Origin: Ilyonectria destructans
Lineage: Eukaryota > Ascomycota > Sordariomycetes > Hypocreales > Nectriaceae
Direction: 5' to 3'
NCBI GenBank assembly: GCA_020740775.1
Contig: JAHEWK010000002.1
Span: 4,836,001-4,900,000, forward strand
Length of the DNA stretch: 64,000 bases
Under the pieces are notes generated by a model. It was not told the DNA's origin, did not search any database, and was given only the letters and a program-made list of their open reading frames with translations. A program made the position numbers and the translations under genes. This document shows, in pieces, positions 61,460 through 64,000 of this stretch; positions within the stretch are counted from its first letter, which is position 1, and each line of letters opens with the position of its first letter.

Positions 61460-64000
61460 CTTGTACGTTGTTTGAGTATGTTGGAGTGAGGAGAGGGTTC
61501 AACGACAGGCTGGAGAAGAGTATTGAGAAGAGTAATGAATGTTTTATCAATCAGACACCAAAATAATCACCGAGGATAACCTCGTCATACTCTCATCCGA
61601 TGGCCACTTTGTTGCATACGAGTACTAGTGCGGGGAAGTAGGGGAACGTACATCGGCTCGGCGTCCGCGCCGAGTGTGGTCCCACTTTGGAGACGCTACG
61701 GAGTGAACTCCTAAAGGAAAGAGGAGGGGCTTTTATCAAAAAGAAAACAAAAATCAACCCTATTTATTGGACGTTTATTCGCGTTTGGCTTCGTTAAATT
61801 ATATTAAAAGAATTCGTACTGAATGTGTACGGGTAAGATAAAAAGAATCACCGATTATCGATCTTCAGAATAATAAACCGCCCAATTTCACTCTTATCCA
61901 CCTTGGAGAAGTGATCTATTTCTGTCTTTTTTTTTTTTTACCGAATTTGTTTGACCTAAATTTGGACTTGAAATATTGGGGGAAAAAGTTCAATATTTAT
62001 AAATAGTGGCAGGAATATTTATATTCCATGGTTAGCAAACTTCAAATCTTAATAAAGTAAGCATATTGGTGCACTGATATCTAATGTGGCGGTGCTGGGA
62101 GGCATGCTGGTGTTTTAATGACCACAGGGTTAGCCTGACATACTACTTCAAAGTGACCACACCATCCAAGTCATTGGATGGGCATGCTTGTCTCTTCTTC
62201 AATTTTGACTCTATGATTTGCGCTGTCTTGCTTCATGATTTTAGACCAGCTATCGCAGTACCCTATACCACATGCTTTCCATTCTTTTCCTCTCCGTTGT
62301 ATTAAGAAGTATTTAATTTGGTGCTTCAACCACCGAGCCTGCCCATTTTCTCAGCTGGTCTCTGCAGAATCCTTCCTTTAGTTGGATCCCAGGTGGGATC
62401 CCGGACTCTCTATGTAGAATCCCTCCTTAGTTGGATCCAACGTGGGACCGTAGACTCTCTCTGTCTCCGGCCCAGTCTGACTAAGTCCATCTCCCACCAA
62501 CAAACCAATTCGTTACTTGAGATAATCTTTCTAATTCATGTTCATTCTTGCTTCCTAAATGAAGTGTTTCATAAATACCCGCCATCTTGGACCAGTGTCC
62601 GTCCACTGGACATGCATGATAAGATCCACTAGGTGATGCATAGGTCAAGCGGACCATGGGGGTCATAAAAGATGTAAAAAGTGAGACGCATTTTACTCTA
62701 GATACTCTGAGTACTTGTCATATATGACGGGTAACTGCTCAGCAGATGTTTGGCTTGCCAGATATCCCTAAGATACGGCTCACTGCACGCATCGCTAGTG
62801 CAATGGAAGCACTACCGGCCTCCGTATCTCTCGAGGGCTGCCCCAACTAGTTATCTCGCCGTCATTACTCTTACAGCTGAACAACCTCAGAGACAACCTT
62901 GCCAGTTGCGCATTGACATTCAGACGCCCTGGACTGGAAAGCAAACTAGGAGGGCATCTGCAACTACTCTGCGGGCGTTGGCCATTCCGCTGCTGGTAAC
63001 TGACTCGGCAGTTCTGTCTATATTCTTCATGTACCAGCATCTGTAACGCTGTGTGTGGCCTGCACTAGACCAGCATCGCAGACTATTACGCAAGCCATTG
63101 CTCTTACCGCCATCTCGTCGCAACATCATCAACGTCCTTCTTAATCGGGCAAGACGGGGAAGAATGTGGATTGCTGCAGCGACTCTAATTTTACGACGAG
63201 GGTTTCATATGCTCGGTCACCGCCGACGAAAACGTCCAGGATGACGGCGATGAGGGCGCCAAGAGATGATACGCAACCGACCGACTCAACAAACGAGGCA
63301 CGGGCTGGTTCAGACTCAATCACACTCGTCAGAACTCGCCAAAACTCGCCAAGGTTGCCACCAAGACCGGAGTTGCCAAGGAATGCTGCGTCTGCCAAGA
63401 GATAGCCACCTGCCTCACAGCCAATTGTGTCGCCACCGCTGAGGCCCGTTCGTCGCGATTTTTGGTGCTACCGGGACTTATTAAGTAGGTCTTGGCAAGA
63501 CGACGCTTTGCCCGTCGAGGTGCACTGTCAACACTGTGTAGCCGGGCGAGGACCGGGTGGTGATCGGCCGCAGGTGGGCTGGTCATGGGCTACACGCTGG
63601 TGGGCATTGGCCTCGCGCTCTTGGCTCAACCGGAACAGTGCTTGCCAAGAGGATGCCAAGAGGATGATCCTGGCCGGTAGAGGACGAGCGTGTCCACGTG
63701 CTTATCAGAGCTGTTTGGCCTGGAGACAAACAGGGCCGGTTGCTGTGACGCTCTCGCGAGACATCCAGGGACTCAAAAGCAAGCGAGACAACCGCTCAAG
63801 CCAGGGACCGCCGCACGCCGGCCAATTGAAGCCGCAGCGGCTCGTCGACGAGACGCCAGCCGCGTATCAAGGCAGAATTAAGGCCGTAAATAAAAATATT
63901 TTAGTCAAAACCTGGAGGAGGGGTTGGTGGAGGCCCGGCCAGCAGGTTGCATCGCATATGGGCCCCGTTGCTTATTTGCGGTGGGGGCACCGGTAGCCAC
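61460..64000. other. 2.5-kb region without supportable genes
   Basis: It contains a dyad CTCGGCG-TCCG-CGCCGAG near 61659-61676, an AT-rich block (61730-62060) with a T13 run at 61927-61939, and an imperfect tandem duplication at 62368-62463. From 63000 on the sequence is GC-richer, with open frames on both strands (for example 63427-63996) that lack recognisable protein motifs. Confidence 0.5.
62368..62463 (+). repeat. imperfect tandem duplication of about 50 bp
   Basis: Two adjacent copies of AGAATCC(T/C)(T/C)CCTTAGTTGGATCC-type sequence, each ending GACTCTCT. Several substitutions separate the copies. Confidence 0.6.

Noticed and set aside
61659..61676. Perfect 7-bp stem CTCGGCG/CGCCGAG as a regulatory site
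   Set aside because: Single occurrence upstream of the aldo/keto reductase; nothing links it to a regulator, so it is only mentioned in the region description.
63427..63996. 189-codon frame near the right end
   Set aside because: No motif or family resemblance; Trp/Arg-rich composition typical of spurious frames, with overlapping frames on other readings.
1..64000. CRISPR arrays, rRNA genes, bacterial operons or phage genes
   Set aside because: None seen; introns and gene families are those of a filamentous fungus.

Overview
The window is nuclear DNA of a filamentous ascomycete, most likely a Sordariomycete (Hypocreales-like gene content; inference). Evidence: short 45-70 nt introns with GTRNGT donors, CTAAY branch sites and YAG acceptors; Zn2Cys6 regulators; HET and PNP/NB-ARC/TPR immune-type proteins; Fungal-rhodopsin and PTH11-like proteins; MFS families typical of Pezizomycotina. 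There are no operons, CRISPR arrays or rRNA. Gene models below were assembled by hand from reading frames and splice signals; intron phases were checked arithmetically, but no transcript data were available.

Layout. 0-20 kb: 3' end of a HAK/KUP potassium transporter, a HET-domain gene, a frameshifted Na+/Ca2+-exchanger relic, a secreted amidohydrolase, a rhodopsin-domain membrane protein, a secreted carboxylesterase divergent from a Zn2Cys6 regulator, a decayed HET gene, and a 1130-residue PNP-NB-ARC-TPR (NLR-like) protein with seven near-identical TPR units.

20-50 kb: a catabolic-looking gene group framed by two Zn2Cys6 regulators (20.4 kb and a NIT4-like one at 47.3 kb). It holds an alpha/beta hydrolase, an isochorismatase-fold amidase, an Fcy-type NCS1 permease, a DHA1 MFS pump, a P450, a homogentisate-dioxygenase paralogue, a quinate/sugar permease, a Dal5-type MFS permease, an AtuA-DUF4387 fusion and a cyclase/isatin-hydrolase-like protein. 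A dyad CGGCA-N3-TGCCG lies in three of its promoters. A complete 3577-bp integrase-type DNA transposon (28-bp perfect terminal inverted repeats, 6-bp target duplication, two convergent ORFs) sits in the shared P450/dioxygenase promoter. Removing it restores a further CGGCA-N3-TGCCG, so it appears to have landed inside a regulator site. I propose that these genes form one regulon for uptake and degradation of an aromatic or N-heteroaromatic compound; the substrate is unknown.

At 37.3 kb a tRNA-Met(CAT) is interrupted between D-arm and anticodon arm by 53 nt that look like a spliceosomal intron (GTATGT...CTAAT...CAG).

50-64 kb: a decayed methyltransferase gene, an N-myristoylation-type coiled-coil repeat protein, a sialidase-like (BNR) hydrolase divergent from a hexose-type MFS transporter, an aldo/keto reductase, then 2.5 kb with no gene I can support.
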